This document shows, one piece after another, positions 15,586-23,547 of a stretch of 26,605 bases of DNA. The notes under the pieces were generated by a model. The model was not told the origin of the DNA and did not search any database. It saw only the letters and a list, made by a program, of their open reading frames with translations. The position numbers were made by a program, and so were the translations under genes. Position 1 is the first letter of the stretch. Every line of letters begins with the position of its first letter. Source of the DNA: SIG299 sp964541485 (GTDB lineage: Bacteria; Bacillota; Clostridia; Lachnospirales; Lachnospiraceae); assembly GCA_964541485.1 (NCBI GenBank), contig CAZIQL010000032.1, positions 1 to 26,605 of the forward strand. Reading direction: 5' to 3'.

Positions 15586-18053
15586 GCTCTCCTCCTGATT
15601 TTAAACTTTCTTACCGCAATATCACAAAGAAACAGTACCAGTGCCGTTATCAGCAGTGGCACCGTGACATCTGTCTCCTGCTCCATATTGCTGCCACGGT
15701 ATTCCGAAACACCCGATGCCGTATATGCAAAATTACCGCCTGTTTCCCTACAAATCTGTGCAAGCAGTTCTTCCCCATTCTCCTGCCGGAATCGATCATA
15801 CTCCGCAGAATACGACACCGCCAAATGCTTCACGCTATAATCAAGCATTATACCGTTTTTGTCATATTGCATTGCAGTAACAGTATACACCCCGGGTTCT
15901 GAAATATCAATTGTTCCCTGGTAAATTTCCCGGACGCTAAGAGCCATATCCACCGTCTGTTCCGTACCGTCCGGCTGTAAAACCGTTACCTTCATGACAT
16001 CCTTCTCCGACAGTTCCGCTTCAATTTCAAGTTCTGCCGTAGTGTTGCCCTGTGAAATTTCCATGGAAATTGCCGTAACGGAATCTCTCATCACAGCGGT
16101 CACCATATTTTTTACCAGCCGGCAGCCTTCTGCACTTGCAAACAGTTCCTCCGACCATACTCCACTTAAATCACTGGTAAACGAAGCAACCTTACCTGCA
16201 CCATACTCCCACTGTGCATATAACGGTTCCCCTGTACTCACCGTCAGAAACTGTGTCGCCTCTGCTTTTGGAAATGTTGTCATATATCCGGTCAGTCCCG
16301 GAAGATTTTTCGTATCTACTTCATTTAAAAGAGTAGAATAGCTTGCAATATTTATCGAAAAGCTGCCGGTATTCTTATAATCGTCAATTGCCTGCTCAGT
16401 TTCTGCCAGCATAATTTCCGGCAAATCCTCAACACTTTCCACCATATAAAAGTTACCGTTTCCGTTCTCTGCAACACGTCGCATAATCGTCGCATTTGCT
16501 TCCTGACCGACTGCAATCGCAGACACGGTAATACCGTTTGCCACCATTTTATTGATCGTGTTAAAATACCCGGAATCTCTCGGATTACCATCTGACAGGA
16601 TAATCACATGCTTATTATCTGCATCAAAATCCTTTAACTGCTCATACGCTTCCAATGTCGCTGCTGCCATATAAGTACCACGTCCCAGCTCCAGACCTTG
16701 TACCGCTTTTATGATTTTATCCTTCTGCTTCATGGAAGTCAGGTCATAAATGACATGCACTGTACTGTCAAAGCTCAGAACGCCTACATAGTCAATCTCA
16801 GACAACGCTTCAATACAAATAATGGTGCCCTCAATTGCCATCTGATGGTTTAATCCCGACATACTGCTGGAGGAGTCTACCACAAGCATCAGCGCCGTAA
16901 CCGGTTCCTCTGCATTTTCAAGCTCAAGCGGAAGAAATTCTGCAAATGCCGAGTCTGCCATTGCACCATACGCATACGTATTGGCACCTCCCGTTGTAAG
17001 CACACCTCCGCCATACTTTTCCACATATGTCTTAAGCTTTTCATCAAAGCCCTTCGGCAAATCCTCATTGGAAACATTCATCAGAATGACTTCCTTATAG
17101 GAAATCAGGTCTTCTGCAAACAGAGCTGCCTCTTCCGGGCCAATCACCGTAATCTGATAATCCTCTGCAAGCAGTGCCGCCAGAAGTGCTGACTCCTGTC
17201 CGGTTCCATCTATCAAAAGAATCTGCTCTGCGGTTCCTGCATCAAAGTATGAATAAACCACATTATTTTCCGTGGTTTCATCCCCTTTCGCCACTACCTC
17301 AACCGAAATTTCATGTATTCCAAAGGTATCCGGCGTATAGGCAATCTGATACTCATTATACCCCTCAACAAACGACACCGTTCTCGTTGAAAGTAATTTT
17401 CCGTTATCCGAGAGCTTTAACTGCGCAGTCCCCTCATAGGTACTTTTCACCGTAACCGAAAGCTCCGTTGTCTCACCTGCCTTGTATTCCTCCGAATGAA
17501 GCAGACTGTTTACCTGTACCTCATATCCGACTGCATTGGAAGGCAATGCAACCGCATCCACCACAACACCAAGCTCTGCCAGTGCCTTTGCTGCCTCTGC
17601 TGCCGTTCCATCCGTCTCAAATCCGTCAGAAAGCAAAATGATTCTTTGATTTTCTTCATCGGAAAGAAGCTTTTCTGCCTCATAGAGAGCTTCCTCTATG
17701 TTGGTGGTCTCTGCTCCGAAGTATACGACCTCGGTCCTCTCTTCACTTTCCGTCCCCTGCATCAGTTCCTGAACATACGCTTCCAGCACCATTCTGGAAT
17801 CGGATGTACTATGCGAAACATCTGCAAGAATAATTGTGTTCGTGTGGTTGTTCTCCAAATAAACCGATGTCCCCGCCAAAAGCGCCACCAGAATGGTTCC
17901 CACAATCAAATGTAATACTAATGAAATCGTCCGGTTCAGTGTAAACCGACGCACCTTCGGAAGCCGCAGTACCGGCCAAAGGCTCAATAACACCACCGGA
18001 ATCAGAAGAAGCCACAGCCATGGATGTGCAACATAAATTCTAAAACTGCTCAC
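15582..18053 (-). CDS. Membrane protein with two vWA domains and a GATase-like domain
   Basis: The 823-residue protein has two N-terminal membrane segments (10-27, 44-62). A first vWA domain (about 72-170) has an intact metal-ion site DVSHS (78-82). A beta-sandwich (about 178-270) follows, then a class I glutamine-amidotransferase-like region (about 276-375, YGGGVLTTGG). A second vWA domain (about 386-570) has DSSSS (393-397). A further beta region leads to a last membrane segment near 795-812. The glutaminase cysteine is not evident, so the middle domain is probably structural. BatB/DUF-type proteins of this build sit in MoxR operons and act in envelope complexes. It overlaps the BatA-like gene by 14 bases and GH97 by 4, so translation is coupled at both ends. 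Confidence 0.85.
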   Translation of the reverse strand: MSSFRIYVAHPWLWLLLIPVVLLSLWPVLRLPKVRRFTLNRTISLVLHLIVGTILVALLAGTSVYLENNHTNTIILADVSHSTSDSRMVLEAYVQELMQGTESEERTEVVYFGAETTNIEEALYEAEKLLSDEENQRIILLSDGFETDGTAAEAAKALAELGVVVDAVALPSNAVGYEVQVNSLLHSEEYKAGETTELSVTVKSTYEGTAQLKLSDNGKLLSTRTVSFVEGYNEYQIAYTPDTFGIHEISVEVVAKGDETTENNVVYSYFDAGTAEQILLIDGTGQESALLAALLAEDYQITVIGPEEAALFAEDLISYKEVILMNVSNEDLPKGFDEKLKTYVEKYGGGVLTTGGANTYAYGAMADSAFAEFLPLELENAEEPVTALMLVVDSSSSMSGLNHQMAIEGTIICIEALSEIDYVGVLSFDSTVHVIYDLTSMKQKDKIIKAVQGLELGRGTYMAAATLEAYEQLKDFDADNKHVIILSDGNPRDSGYFNTINKMVANGITVSAIAVGQEANATIMRRVAENGNGNFYMVESVEDLPEIMLAETEQAIDDYKNTGSFSINIASYSTLLNEVDTKNLPGLTGYMTTFPKAEATQFLTVSTGEPLYAQWEYGAGKVASFTSDLSGVWSEELFASAEGCRLVKNMVTAVMRDSVTAISMEISQGNTTAELEIEAELSEKDVMKVTVLQPDGTEQTVDMALSVREIYQGTIDISEPGVYTVTAMQYDKNGIMLDYSVKHLAVSYSAEYDRFRQENGEELLAQICRETGGNFAYTASGVSEYRGSNMEQETDVTVPLLITALVLFLCDIAVRKFKIRRRA

Positions 18054-19911
18054 GATACTGTAACCCCCATTCTATCAAAATCAGAACAAGCAGCGCCAGA
18101 AACAGCCATTCAGAAATCCCTCTTACATAGCTGATTTCCTCCTCAGGCACCGAAAGAACCGGCAACACGCCTCCCGGCGATACCACATCACTTTCCTCTT
18201 CAGAAAGTCTTACATAAAATTCCGATGCTTTCCCCTCTCCGTCTGCAAACACCTGCAAAACAGAGTGTTTTCCCGGTTGTACCGGTACATACTCTGCCGG
18301 CATGGATAAGTAACTCTTTGCCTTTCCGTCCGCTCCGGTTACGGTTGTTATCACTGCGCCGCTGATTCCCTCTAACATTACCGGATCTCCAACTTCAAAC
18401 AGCGTATGCTCCAGAGTTTCGGAAAGAGAATAGTGAACCATATTGTAAATCAGCTCCGGGAACTCAATCTGCACTGTCATATTGGAATTATGCAGGTCAA
18501 ACAAAATCAACACTGTCTTAACGTAATCCACGGTTCCGGCCAGAATCACCGGATCCCCATTACATAAGAAAATACTTTCGTAGGACTCATAATTTGAAAC
18601 ACGTGTATACTCATTGATATACACATTTTCTGCATCAAGAAATGCACTGAGCGTTGTAAACGTCTCCGTTCCTGAATTTGGGGCCTTCTGCATATATGCA
18701 TCCGCCGTCACAGCTTTCTCCACCGTAAACAGCGCTCCCTCCGGCACCTCCTCCGGACAAATCAGCCAGACCGCACCATCCTTTGGCATCTGCTCCGGCA
18801 TCTGTCCGTCATACACATACAGGTCATACCCGGTACTTGGAATGGATTCCGTCATCGCACCATCCTCTGTCACCTCCGGCTCCAAATCCAGTTCTTCCAG
18901 GGATGCCACTGCCGTTACCTTCAGCTCATCAAATCTTCCTAATACGGTCTCCAAAAAAACCGACTGCTCGCCTACTAAAAGGACTTCATATTTTGTCTCT
19001 TTCTCAGCAAACAGATAAAACTCATTATCTAAAGCAATCGCATCCTTTGCTTCCAGATAAATTTGTGCTGTCTGATACTCTTGTGCTTCTTCCCGGACAA
19101 ACGACACCGTCGTAACTTCAGAATCAGTAAGAGAAACTATTTGTGCATCCGAAAGTACACCATCCACATAAAGTGCCGTTGTCACATCGCAGGATTTTCC
19201 ATAAGACGCCAGTTCTGCCGTAAAAATCAGTTTCTTCTCTTCATGTTTTTCTTCCGTAAGAGACAGCACTGCCACATTCCAATCTCCTGTTTCTGACACA
19301 TCCACAATCTGTATGTTTTCCTGCGCTTCATATTCCTTATCTGTAAACAGATATACCTGTGCTTCCGGATTCTCCAGTAAAATTTCTTCTGCCAGTGCAA
19401 AAGCGCCAACGATATCTGCCTCGCCATATCCGCACACCGCCTGCTTCAGCGTTTCTTTTACCACGCGCTCGGAATCTGACTGTTTCAGAAGATAACCCGC
19501 TTCCTGTGCAGCACAGATTATTGTCATTTTTCCATGACTCACCATAGCATCCGCCAGTTCTTCTATCTGCGCTACCGCTGATTCAAAATAGGTTCCGTTA
19601 TCTCCTTCTACCAGCATGCTTGCCGAAGCATCCAGAATCACAATTTTCTCTGCCGCACCGTCCTTTGACTCAATCACCGGTCCGGCAAGCAGAAGGCTTA
19701 TCACGGTAATAATTAATGCCTGTACCAAAAACAGCAAAGAATTGTTCAGCCACTGCAGCGGAACGCTTTTCTTCTGATATTTCAGACTAAGCTTCCAGAT
19801 AAAAGTACTGGAAACCAGCTTTTCCTGAAATTTCGGTTTGATAATATAAATTAAAATCAGGATTGGAATACCGATGAGGCCTAACAATCCCAACGGGTGT
19901 AAAAAACTCAT
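18040..19911 (-). CDS. BatA-like vWA membrane protein
   Basis: The 623-residue product starts with the BatA N-terminal pattern SFLHPLGLLGLIGIPILILI. It has membrane segments at about 5-25 and 57-80. The vWA domain (about 88-190) carries DASAS (94-98), a complete metal-ion site. A long beta-rich extracellular part (about 200-590) and a final membrane segment (about 598-615) follow. In Bacteroides the Bat proteins affect oxygen tolerance, and in general MoxR ATPases act on such vWA proteins. The role in Firmicutes is not established. It starts within the last four bases of the DUF58 gene and ends 14 bases inside the next gene, evidence of tight co-expression. Confidence 0.85.
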   Translation of the reverse strand: MSFLHPLGLLGLIGIPILILIYIIKPKFQEKLVSSTFIWKLSLKYQKKSVPLQWLNNSLLFLVQALIITVISLLLAGPVIESKDGAAEKIVILDASASMLVEGDNGTYFESAVAQIEELADAMVSHGKMTIICAAQEAGYLLKQSDSERVVKETLKQAVCGYGEADIVGAFALAEEILLENPEAQVYLFTDKEYEAQENIQIVDVSETGDWNVAVLSLTEEKHEEKKLIFTAELASYGKSCDVTTALYVDGVLSDAQIVSLTDSEVTTVSFVREEAQEYQTAQIYLEAKDAIALDNEFYLFAEKETKYEVLLVGEQSVFLETVLGRFDELKVTAVASLEELDLEPEVTEDGAMTESIPSTGYDLYVYDGQMPEQMPKDGAVWLICPEEVPEGALFTVEKAVTADAYMQKAPNSGTETFTTLSAFLDAENVYINEYTRVSNYESYESIFLCNGDPVILAGTVDYVKTVLILFDLHNSNMTVQIEFPELIYNMVHYSLSETLEHTLFEVGDPVMLEGISGAVITTVTGADGKAKSYLSMPAEYVPVQPGKHSVLQVFADGEGKASEFYVRLSEEESDVVSPGGVLPVLSVPEEEISYVRGISEWLFLALLVLILIEWGLQYREQF

Positions 19912-20804
19912 CGTATTGCCTCCGTTTCATATAAGTGATGCAGTAATTCCGTCTCAATCGGATTCCCCGTATTCACCGTAATGTAAGCCACGTTTCTGGA
20001 ACGGCAGAATGCCTTCATATCTGCCAGATAATCTGCCAATGCCTCTAAATACGCCTGATAAGCGCCTTTCGTAATTCTCATACGCATATTTCTGTGATCC
20101 TCTATGGAAGCTGCTTCTGCATCTACCAGCTGAATCCGTCCGAAATAATCCGGATTTGCCTCCTGCGGTGTCAAAATCTGCACCAGCAGCACCTCTCTCT
20201 TACGATAAAGCAGATAATCCACTGCCTGCTTCCAATCCGACTCTGTAAAAAAGTCAGAAACCAGAATCGTAAGTCCGTCATCATATCCGATATCCGGGTT
20301 GTTTTTCATTGCCTCGCCGATATCTGCCGACCCCTGAAACCGTATCCTGTCAAATTCGTTTACTACACCATAAAAGGACTCTTTTCCGGAAATGGTACCT
20401 CCCACCGATACTAAAGAATTCCCCTGAATCAGCTTTATCGATGTTCGGTCCATCTGCTGTACGGAAAGATAGCCCAGTGCCGCAGCCGTCTGCAAAGCAT
20501 ACCTTGCCTTTTCCATTCCATCATCCATGGATGCGGATGCATCCACAATAATCTGGTTATGCATCTGACGTTCATCGACAAACAGGCGGATAAAATACTT
20601 ATCAAATCTGCTGTAAAGATTCCAGTCAATCCGTCTGATGTCATCTCCCGGTGTGTACTCCCTGAAATCCGCAAACTCTACCGTATTTCCATATGTAGTT
20701 GCTTTATGGTTCCCCCCGAAATATCCGGTCATCTGCGTCCTGATACAAAGAAAAAGCGTCTCCAGCCGGCCGATAAATTCATCATCAATAATTTTTCTTC
20801 CCAT
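19908..20804 (-). CDS. DUF58 domain protein
   Basis: This 298-residue cytoplasmic protein has the DUF58 signature YTPGDDIRRIDWNLYSRFDK at residues 50-69. A vWA-like fold with DASAS (88-92) follows. DUF58 proteins almost always sit next to a MoxR ATPase, as here, with only 9 bases between the genes, and are thought to be adaptor or client proteins of that chaperone. The metal-ion site is intact. It has no signal peptide or membrane segment, unlike its two vWA neighbours. A TAGGGGA ribosome site precedes the ATG at 20802-20804. Exact activity is unknown for the family. Confidence 0.92.
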   Translation of the reverse strand: MGRKIIDDEFIGRLETLFLCIRTQMTGYFGGNHKATTYGNTVEFADFREYTPGDDIRRIDWNLYSRFDKYFIRLFVDERQMHNQIIVDASASMDDGMEKARYALQTAAALGYLSVQQMDRTSIKLIQGNSLVSVGGTISGKESFYGVVNEFDRIRFQGSADIGEAMKNNPDIGYDDGLTILVSDFFTESDWKQAVDYLLYRKREVLLVQILTPQEANPDYFGRIQLVDAEAASIEDHRNMRMRITKGAYQAYLEALADYLADMKAFCRSRNVAYITVNTGNPIETELLHHLYETEAIR

Positions 20805-20813
20805 GTATGTCCC

Positions 20814-21803
20814 CTACTTTTTCTTTGCATTGATCTCTTTTATAATTCCATCAATCACCTGATCTGCTGTCACCTTTCCGGTTACCGCCTCAAAACTCAG
20901 CTTAATACGATGACGAAGCACCGGATATGCAAGTTCATTGATGTCATCATAGGAAACATTATATCTTCCGTTCAGCAACGCCTTCACCTTTGCCGTTGTA
21001 ATCAATGCCTGCGCTGCTCTTGGCGATGCTCCGTAACGCAAATACTTTGCTGCCGTTGCCGAGGCGTATTCCCCATTCGGCTGTGTTGCCATAACAAGCT
21101 TCATCGTGTACCGCATCACATCCTCTGCAACCGGAATTTCCTTTGCTGTCTCGCGCATCAATAGAAGTTCCTTGCCGCTACATGCTGCATTCGCCGTTTC
21201 CTCCATTGTTTTCTGTGTGATATTAACAATCTCCATCAATTCTTCCATGCTTGGATAGGTAATCACAAGCTTAAACATAAAGCGGTCCATCTGCGCCTCA
21301 GGGAGCGGATAGGTACCATCCTGCTCAATCGGATTCTGTGTCGCAAGTACAAAGAACGGCTCTTCCAGCTTATAAGATTCACCCATAACGGTTACTGTAT
21401 GCTCCTGCATGGCCTCCAAAAGAGCGGACTGTGTCTTTGGCGTTGCACGGTTAATTTCGTCTGCAAGCAGAATGTTGGTAAACACCGGTCCACGTTGAAA
21501 ACGGAATTTTGAGTTTCCCTCTTTGTCCTTTTCAATTATATTCGTACCCGTTACGTCTGCCGGCATCAAATCCGGTGTAAACTGGATTCTTGAAAACGGT
21601 AAATCAAATACTCTGCCAAGAGATCTTACCAGTCTTGTCTTTCCGACACCCGGCACACCCTCAAGAAGTACGTTGCCGCCTGCAATCATTGCAATCACGC
21701 AGCCCTCTACCACTTCCCGCTGACCAATCATATCCTTTCCCAGTTCTTTATAAATCTGTTCACTTCTTTCCTTAAATACCTTTAACATTTCTTCCGTTAC
21801 CAT
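20814..21803 (-). CDS. MoxR family AAA+ ATPase
   Basis: The 329-residue protein has all AAA+ landmarks of the MoxR family. These are Walker A GVPGVGKT (49-56), Walker B LLADEI (112-117), NRATPKTQSALLEAMQE (118-134), sensor 1 ATQNP (154-158) and the LPEAQMDRF segment (167-175), followed by the lid domain. MoxR proteins are hexameric chaperones that remodel or insert metal into vWA-domain partners, three of which are encoded directly downstream. AAGGAGA precedes the ATG, and 15 bases separate it from the membrane gene upstream. The gene is complete and should be active. Confidence 0.95.
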   Translation of the reverse strand: MVTEEMLKVFKERSEQIYKELGKDMIGQREVVEGCVIAMIAGGNVLLEGVPGVGKTRLVRSLGRVFDLPFSRIQFTPDLMPADVTGTNIIEKDKEGNSKFRFQRGPVFTNILLADEINRATPKTQSALLEAMQEHTVTVMGESYKLEEPFFVLATQNPIEQDGTYPLPEAQMDRFMFKLVITYPSMEELMEIVNITQKTMEETANAACSGKELLLMRETAKEIPVAEDVMRYTMKLVMATQPNGEYASATAAKYLRYGASPRAAQALITTAKVKALLNGRYNVSYDDINELAYPVLRHRIKLSFEAVTGKVTADQVIDGIIKEINAKKK

Positions 21804-21818
21804 ACTGCTTCTCCTTCT

Positions 21819-23054
21819 CTATTCCAGCGAATTTGCATATTCTTCAATAATCTTTCTGAGCTCCTCGGAAAACTCTTTCTGCGTCAGTGCCTCCAATATC
21901 CGCTCATAATATTCACTATAAACATCATCATATTCTACTTTACCCGATTGTGGGTCATAGATTTCTTCTTTTGGTTCTCCTTCACCCTCCGGGAACTCTC
22001 CTCCCTCCGGTGGCTCTCCTCCCTCCGGCGGCTCTTCCCCTTCCGGTGGTTCTTCTCCCTCCGGCGGTTCTTCTCCCTCCGGTGGCTCTTCTCCTTCCGG
22101 CGGCTCTTCTCCCTCGGTCGGTTCTTCCCCTTCCTGCATTTCTTCCTGCTCGCTGGTCGGTCCCTGCGGCTCCCATATGGTCACCTGAATGTCATTAATC
22201 ACATTGATGGCAGTTCCCATCGCTTCCTGCATGTCTTCTATTGTATCTTCAAGAAGCTTCAGCTCTTCTTTCGATTCCGCAATCTCTTCCCGGGTTGCCG
22301 TTATGTTCTCCTGCTGTTTCAATGCCAGATACTCTGCATTCTGTTCTGCCTCCAGAAGATCCAGGCGTTTTGACGCAGTGGAAACCTTTGCGGTTCTTGA
22401 AAGGGTTGTATCATCTTCGGTAAAGCTAAGAGCCAATGCATCCACAATTTCAGAAAGAGAGGCTTTGTTTTTCTCATTCACTTCCGATGCTTCCACTATT
22501 TCGCGAAGTAAAACAACCAGTTCGTCCATCACACTGATTTCCAACGCATTCTGCACATCCTCCGGCACTTCTTCCTCCTTCCGGAACGGTAAAACTGCCA
22601 GCAAAACTGCAAGTGCTGTCACTGCAAGCCCCACGAACAATGGTTTTATGTACAGTCGCGGTTTCAGACTCTCCTTTGCAAGTCCGTCAAAGTGCTGTAC
22701 CGCATCCCTTCGCTGTTTTTCTGCCATCAGGCTCTCTTCCCCGGCAAGCTCGTCCATTGTAATCATGCGCTCCTTTAGCCCCAGAGCATCCATCCTTCTT
22801 AAAATTTCTTTCTTCCTCGGCAAAAACAGCACAAAACAGACAATACTGACTATCAAAAGGCCAATCAACGCTATCCGCAGACTTTCCTCCCAAAGTATTG
22901 CCTTATACCGCAGCCTTCCGTATAACAAAACCATCGCTGCACCAAGCATTCCAGTGGCAAAGCCTATCTGCGCCGCTCTGCATAACGCCTCTGCATAGAG
23001 CACTCTGCGGAATCTGTTCCATTTTTGTTTGTATCTTTTTTCCTCGTTTTCCAT
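21819..23054 (-). CDS. Membrane protein with coiled coil and Pro-Glu-Gly repeat, first gene of the MoxR operon
   Basis: I do not recognise a named family with certainty. The chosen product (411 residues) has hydrophobic segments at about 24-45, 61-79 and 144-160. A charged helical stretch likely to form a coiled coil covers about 225-285. A low-complexity acidic stretch of PPEGEE repeats covers about 314-361, and the last 45 residues are acidic. Proteins of this kind head some MoxR/Bat operons. Two ATGs lie further upstream (23067, 23069), but GGAGAG stands only before the ATG at 23052-23054. The predicted transcript start near 23076 leaves almost no leader for the earlier ATGs. The repeat contains many Pro-Pro pairs and may need EF-P for translation. 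Confidence 0.75.
   Translation of the reverse strand: MENEEKRYKQKWNRFRRVLYAEALCRAAQIGFATGMLGAAMVLLYGRLRYKAILWEESLRIALIGLLIVSIVCFVLFLPRKKEILRRMDALGLKERMITMDELAGEESLMAEKQRRDAVQHFDGLAKESLKPRLYIKPLFVGLAVTALAVLLAVLPFRKEEEVPEDVQNALEISVMDELVVLLREIVEASEVNEKNKASLSEIVDALALSFTEDDTTLSRTAKVSTASKRLDLLEAEQNAEYLALKQQENITATREEIAESKEELKLLEDTIEDMQEAMGTAINVINDIQVTIWEPQGPTSEQEEMQEGEEPTEGEEPPEGEEPPEGEEPPEGEEPPEGEEPPEGGEPPEGGEFPEGEGEPKEEIYDPQSGKVEYDDVYSEYYERILEALTQKEFSEELRKIIEEYANSLE
21985..22128. repeat. 18-bp in-frame tandem repeat (8 units)
   Basis: Eight consecutive 18-base units of the type CCCTCCGGTGGCTCTTCT run through the 3' part of the operon's first gene. Each codes for six residues such as PPEGEE on the minus strand. 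Units differ by a few third-position changes, and the two outer ones are more diverged (FPEGGE-like and TEGEEP-like). Copy-number change by slippage would keep the frame. Confidence 0.92.
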
Positions 23055-23083
23055 TTTTCTCTCCATCATCCGATTTTATGAAC

Positions 23084-23092
23084 ATTATACCA
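23084..23092 (-). promoter_or_regulatory. Extended -10 promoter of the MoxR/vWA/GH97 operon
   Basis: On the minus strand TGGTATAAT gives a perfect -10 (23084-23089) with the TGn extension. There is no strong -35. The transcript would start near 23076, about 22 bases before the preferred start codon at 23054. Confidence 0.6.
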
Positions 23093-23236
23093 GAGCATTT
23101 TTCAGAAATTGTGATTATTCCATGAACTTTACTATTTTCAAGTTTCCTGTCTTTGTGTAATTTTCAGAATTATTTGTTTTATTTGTTCACTTTTTCGCAT
23201 AATTAAAATGTAATTTAAAAATTTAAAAAATAATGC

Positions 23237-23265
23237 TTGACATTTCTTAATTTGTCAGATATAAT
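23237..23265 (+). promoter_or_regulatory. Perfect sigma-A consensus promoter with UP-like element
   Basis: TTGACA (23237-23242) and TATAAT (23260-23265) are both exact consensus and exactly 17 bases apart. The 50 bases upstream are almost pure A and T, like an UP element. It reads into a stretch with no ORF, so it should drive very strong transcription of a noncoding RNA. Confidence 0.9.
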
Positions 23266-23271
23266 GAAGTC

Positions 23272-23527
23272 AAGAAAAACAAATAAAGAAACTCTTAACA
23301 GAATCCTTAAAGAAAGGAAGGTACAGTCCAATGAAAACTTAATCATAAATAATCTAAGAAAAGGAGGTACGGACCACCAGAAACGTTAATTTAGAATTCA
23401 AAAGAAGTTACGAAGGACGAGGTTAAAAAGGACAGAAAAACAGAACAAAAGAAAGAGGAACAGTCCAATGGATAGTATAGTTTAAAGGGAGTCATCGAAG
23501 AAATCGACCGATGACTCCCTTATTTTT
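23272..23527 (+). ncRNA. Candidate noncoding RNA, about 255 nt, purine-rich with repeated GGA motifs
   Basis: A consensus promoter and a strong intrinsic terminator bound a transcript with no ORF longer than five codons. The body is A/G-rich and has little obvious pairing apart from the terminator. GGA occurs at 23316, 23363, 23371, 23415, 23430, 23457, 23470 and 23488. Several sit in ribosome-site-like contexts such as AAGGAGGT. ACAGTCCAATG occurs twice (23323-23333, 23460-23470) and a related GGTACGGACCA once (23366-23376). Two micro-ORFs, MKT and MDSIV, follow the ACAGTCCA repeats. Possible roles are a CsrA-binding sponge RNA, a trans-acting small RNA or a micropeptide RNA. It does not match any RNA family I can recall. 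Confidence 0.65.
23485..23527. terminator. Terminator of the noncoding RNA, also usable by the GH18 gene
   Basis: AAGGGAGTCATCG (23485-23497) and CGATGACTCCCTT (23509-23521) form a perfect 13-bp stem with an 11-base loop. TTATTTTTAT follows on the plus strand. On the minus strand it lies 26 bases after the GH18 stop and is followed by TTTAAA, so it can serve both strands. Confidence 0.92.
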
Positions 23528-23547
23528 ATGCTTCCGTTTTCGCCGTA

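Noticed and set aside
21985..22128. Regular 18-bp units considered as a CRISPR array
   Set aside because: Units are contiguous with no spacers, stay in frame and code for a Pro/Glu/Gly repeat.
22189..22998. Plus-strand serine-rich frame of 269 codons
   Set aside because: It is the antisense shadow of the coiled-coil membrane protein gene, with no ribosome site and biased composition caused by the other strand.
23272..23527. Candidate RNA considered as 6S RNA or a riboswitch leader
   Set aside because: It lacks the long rod with a central bubble of 6S RNA, and it ends at a strong terminator with no plus-strand gene for the next 1.3 kb.
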